A stretch of 64,000 bases of DNA, from NCBI GenBank assembly GCA_026874595.1, contig CM049316.1:47370695-47434694 (forward strand), read 5' to 3'. Below the pieces are notes generated by a model. The model ran no database searches, was not told where the DNA came from, and saw only the letters and a program-made list of their open reading frames with translations. Position 1 is the stretch's first letter. Every line of letters starts with the position of its first letter. Source of the DNA: Sipunculus nudus (taxonomy: Eukaryota > Annelida > Sipuncula > Golfingiida > Sipunculidae). Positions 61,380 through 64,000 of the stretch are shown here, piece after piece. The position numbers and the translations under genes were made by a program.

Positions 61380-63056
61380 GTGAAATCAACTAGTAGAAAA
61401 GTGCGCTGAACAGCTTTTCGATATGTACTTTTCTGCTTGCTGATTCTGGGCTATACTCTAAATAATTAATTGATTTAATTTATTTTATTATTTATCTAAT
61501 CTAATCATACTCATTAAATAAATATCAAACATACCTTACTAGTACAGAGAGATCGATGATTAATTTGAAAAATCGGACTTTAAATGTCCGAGATACAACA
61601 AAACCGTTTATATATATTAAAAAACCAAAGCGACATATAAAATATTATATTTATATCATTCAATCAGAGTGACAATTTGCATTTCCAACAGTTTTTATTT
61701 CAACTGGGCCAAAAACTCCGTAATATCAATATGGTATAATAGAGAAAAAGGAAAGAAGGCTGAAATGCCCGATGAACACCTTTTGTGTGCCTTTTGTTCA
61801 TATGACCAAAAGTCACCGTCAGTTATACAGTCATTATCTTCAATTAAACATGCAGAGCATTAATTATTTTAAAATTTTTGCTGACATTCAAACATATGTT
61901 CATGCACACGAGTTTCGGGTTTGTTTCCGTTATAAAAACCGAAAAACCGAAAATGTGGCTAGGCCTACACAGATATACTGTTTGTTTTAACAAATGTCAC
62001 TACAGAAATGTCACACTTATCGAGATGGCTGATTGGGATATTGTATTGAATTTTATTTTGTGTACCAAATGACGTCACTGGCAGTAGAGCGCACAGAAAA
62101 GTCGAGCAAGAAGAAAAAAGTTGAATCATTTCCATGAACGCTTTTCCGCGAGCTACCATTCAGCGCGATGAAAAAAAAAAATCTATTCATGTTCGACTTT
62201 TCTGCTCACTTTTTCTGTTCGTGACGTCATCATTATCATCGCCAAAAATAGTTAAAATACAACTACAATATCCCAATATTTGCGACGTTTCTGTAGGGAA
62301 CTTCAGATTTGTAAAGGTTACAGATCCTATGTTCGTGAACGTGAAAATTTGTGTGAACCATATAGTTTGGTTAGAATACCTCAAAAACAGGATCGTCGTG
62401 CAATGTGTTAGGAGTGTTTGCCTCAAATGGATACTTAGTTAGGCCAGACAAGTTTGAAGCACATATTCCGATATTTTTAAAGATTTAAGGCTCTCGCTGA
62501 GCTATCATGGAATTTACATATATTCTCTAATAAAATTACATTTTTGCTCAAGTTATCCTGTGTGTGTTAGAAAAAAATTGAAAACAATTAACGCTCTACA
62601 TGGTAAAATAAATACACTTCAGTGACTTCACGTTACTGACTGTGTCTCTTTGGTCAACTAAAAATATGCATACTGGAGGTGTTCAAGTGGGCATTTTCCC
62701 CGTCGTTTCTTTTTCTTTAATATTCTATATTGAAATTACGGAACTCCTTGTCCCAATCGAAAAACAAAAAGAGTCGTGATTCCAAATTGTTATTTTGATT
62801 TAATGACATCATTATTATACCATATATGTCGCTTTAACATTTAAATAGACATTTTTGTTGTATCTCGGCCATTTATAGCCCGATTTTCCACTTAAGGTAT
62901 GTGGGATATTAATTGTATGAGCATGATTAGATTTTATCAATAATAAAATCATCTAAGTCAATAAACTATTTAGACAGTAGTCCAGAATCAGCAAGCAGAA
63001 AAGCGCGCATGGAAAAGCTGTTCATGCAGGGCGCTTTTTTGCTTGTTAATTTCAAG
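61380..63056. repeat. Giant imperfect palindrome, arms of about 800 bp
   Basis: Successive words on the left arm recur in reverse complement and reverse order on the right. AACAGCTTTTC and TTTTCTGCTTGCTGATTCTG (about 61409-61448) pair with 62982-63022. GAGATACAACAAAACC pairs with TTGTTGTATCTC. CTCCGTAAT and AAATGCCC...GAACACC (about 61720-61782) pair with 62680-62750. GGGATATTGTA and TGACGTCAC (about 62035-62079) pair with 62222-62275. The centre is near 62150-62215. Arms are diverged and indel-rich. No transposase or other domain was seen in either arm. Confidence 0.8.
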
Positions 63057-63089
63057 CACGACGACATATGTCAGCGAACATGGAAACCG

Positions 63090-63210
63090 GCCTTACATGA
63101 ATCGACATTTTTTCATCGCGCGGAATGCAATCGTCCAGAAAAGCGTACATGGAAATAATTCAACTTGTTTCTTCTTGCTCGACCTTTCAGCTCGCAGAAA
63201 AAAAGGACAT
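63090..63210. repeat. Extra inverted copy of the palindrome's central block
   Basis: The reverse complement carries GTCGAGCAAGAAGAAACAAG, then TTATTTCCATGTACGCTTTTC and CGCGCGATGAAAAAAT. It matches the block near 62100-62185 at the centre of the giant palindrome. Confidence 0.65.
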
Positions 63211-64000
63211 GGACAACGGGCCTTTCCTCTACCGAATTGCTGTATATGAGCTAGCTATATATTTAACGATGAATCTTGGAGCTTTAAAAGAATAATTATA
63301 CTATCTATAATAGATGTTCCACAGGAGACGATGGTGGTCATGGTGAAAAAAAGTAAAGAAATGAATCATCCCTCGGAACACGAGGGCTTTAATGATCAAC
63401 AGGGTGTATATGCTCATCCTGAAACACCCACGATCAACAAAGGATGTACTTACCATACTAAGGTCAGCTTCAGCTTTAATAGTACCACCATTATTTACTA
63501 CACACCTTCACAGGGATTTATTGTTGTCCTACGGCTAAAAACATATAATGGAAAATAAAATTATTTCATAAATCAGAGGGAATCATGAAGGATTATGTAA
63601 ACCTTAAGGCTACTTAAATGACTTGACGTTTACGGAGGGTTCAGCGATATGCCTCGCTATAAATATTCTATATTTATAAATCACGCCATTCAAATATAGG
63701 CCGAAGGAAATTTTTATTTGATTCTTTATATTGGTTTCCATTTGGGGAAGTCTTTTATTGTTGTTGACATGAATCTGTGCACACTTCGGTCACCACAAAC
63801 AGACCTCATCTGACCAATCGGGTCCGTTAGTTCGGGCCTAAAAGCAAATAACTGGAATCGTTCAGAAGTTACATAAACAAATATTATCAAAGAATGAGAA
63901 ATTAAAAAAAAATCACAGTTTTGGTATTCGGAAACCCCTCACGATAATCTACGTGAAGAGAAAAATACAGGAATTTGGTATAAAACGGCCTGGTATATCA
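63211..64000. other. Window end, nothing recognised
   Basis: The frame at 63331-63558 starts with ATGGTGGTCATGGTG-like codons at about 63332 but shows no known domain and is not supported. Confidence 0.35.

Overview
The window is AT-rich nuclear DNA from an animal, most likely a bivalve or another lophotrochozoan. The evidence is a single-exon class A GPCR of invertebrate neuropeptide-receptor character, abundant non-LTR retrotransposon debris, Harbinger-type DNA elements, and several long repeats that begin with a strong hairpin and carry GTCCGTCC and AAGGTCA blocks, a type familiar from mollusc genomes. No operon, ribosome-binding-site pattern, rRNA or intact tRNA was seen. Assignment below 'lophotrochozoan' is inference.

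Only one protein-coding gene can be supported: an orphan peptide-type GPCR on the minus strand (18681-19904), with a short in-frame upstream ORF just before it. All other reverse-transcriptase or transposase coding matter is broken. Most remaining open frames are short, often begin at non-ATG codons, or come from repeats.

Layout. 1-2.9 kb: microsatellites and a G/C hairpin. 2.87-4.53 kb: a hairpin-ended element with a ~178 bp tandem core, split by a second element. 9.66-10.46 kb: LTR-like repeat, copy 1. 14.2-14.65 kb: 45 bp minisatellite in a 211 bp higher-order unit. 18.7-19.95 kb: the GPCR. 21.7-22.5 kb: twelve 66/67 bp repeats. 24.9-27.6 kb: a 31 bp satellite of about 87 units. 29.4-32.5 kb: a dead LINE and a tRNA-derived SINE. 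33.8-34.76 kb: a Harbinger derivative with ~60 bp TIRs. 40.1-40.9 kb: a LINE 3' end. 42.4-43.3 kb: a 39 bp minisatellite. 44.2-46.64 kb: a large hairpin-headed repeat. 47.77-48.33 kb: an exact 257 bp duplication and 31 consecutive C. 49.1-49.8 and 55.6-56.4 kb: two more hairpin-headed repeats, both reversed. 51.2-55.3 kb: a repeat array invaded by an L1-like element with an inverted 5' half. 57.2-58.1 kb: LTR-like copy 2 inside (TA)n. 59.7-60.8 kb: a double palindrome, a possible Helitron end and a Harbinger-type MITE. 61.38-63.06 kb: a giant imperfect palindrome.

Apart from the GPCR, the biology here is repeat turnover: insertion, nesting, tandem amplification and inversion. The best leads are the 1.7 kb palindrome, the inverted L1-like insertion with matching target-site duplications, the regularly spaced nuclear-receptor half-site motifs in the hairpin-headed repeats, and the upstream ORF of the GPCR. 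All comparisons were made by eye, so boundaries of diverged repeats are approximate.
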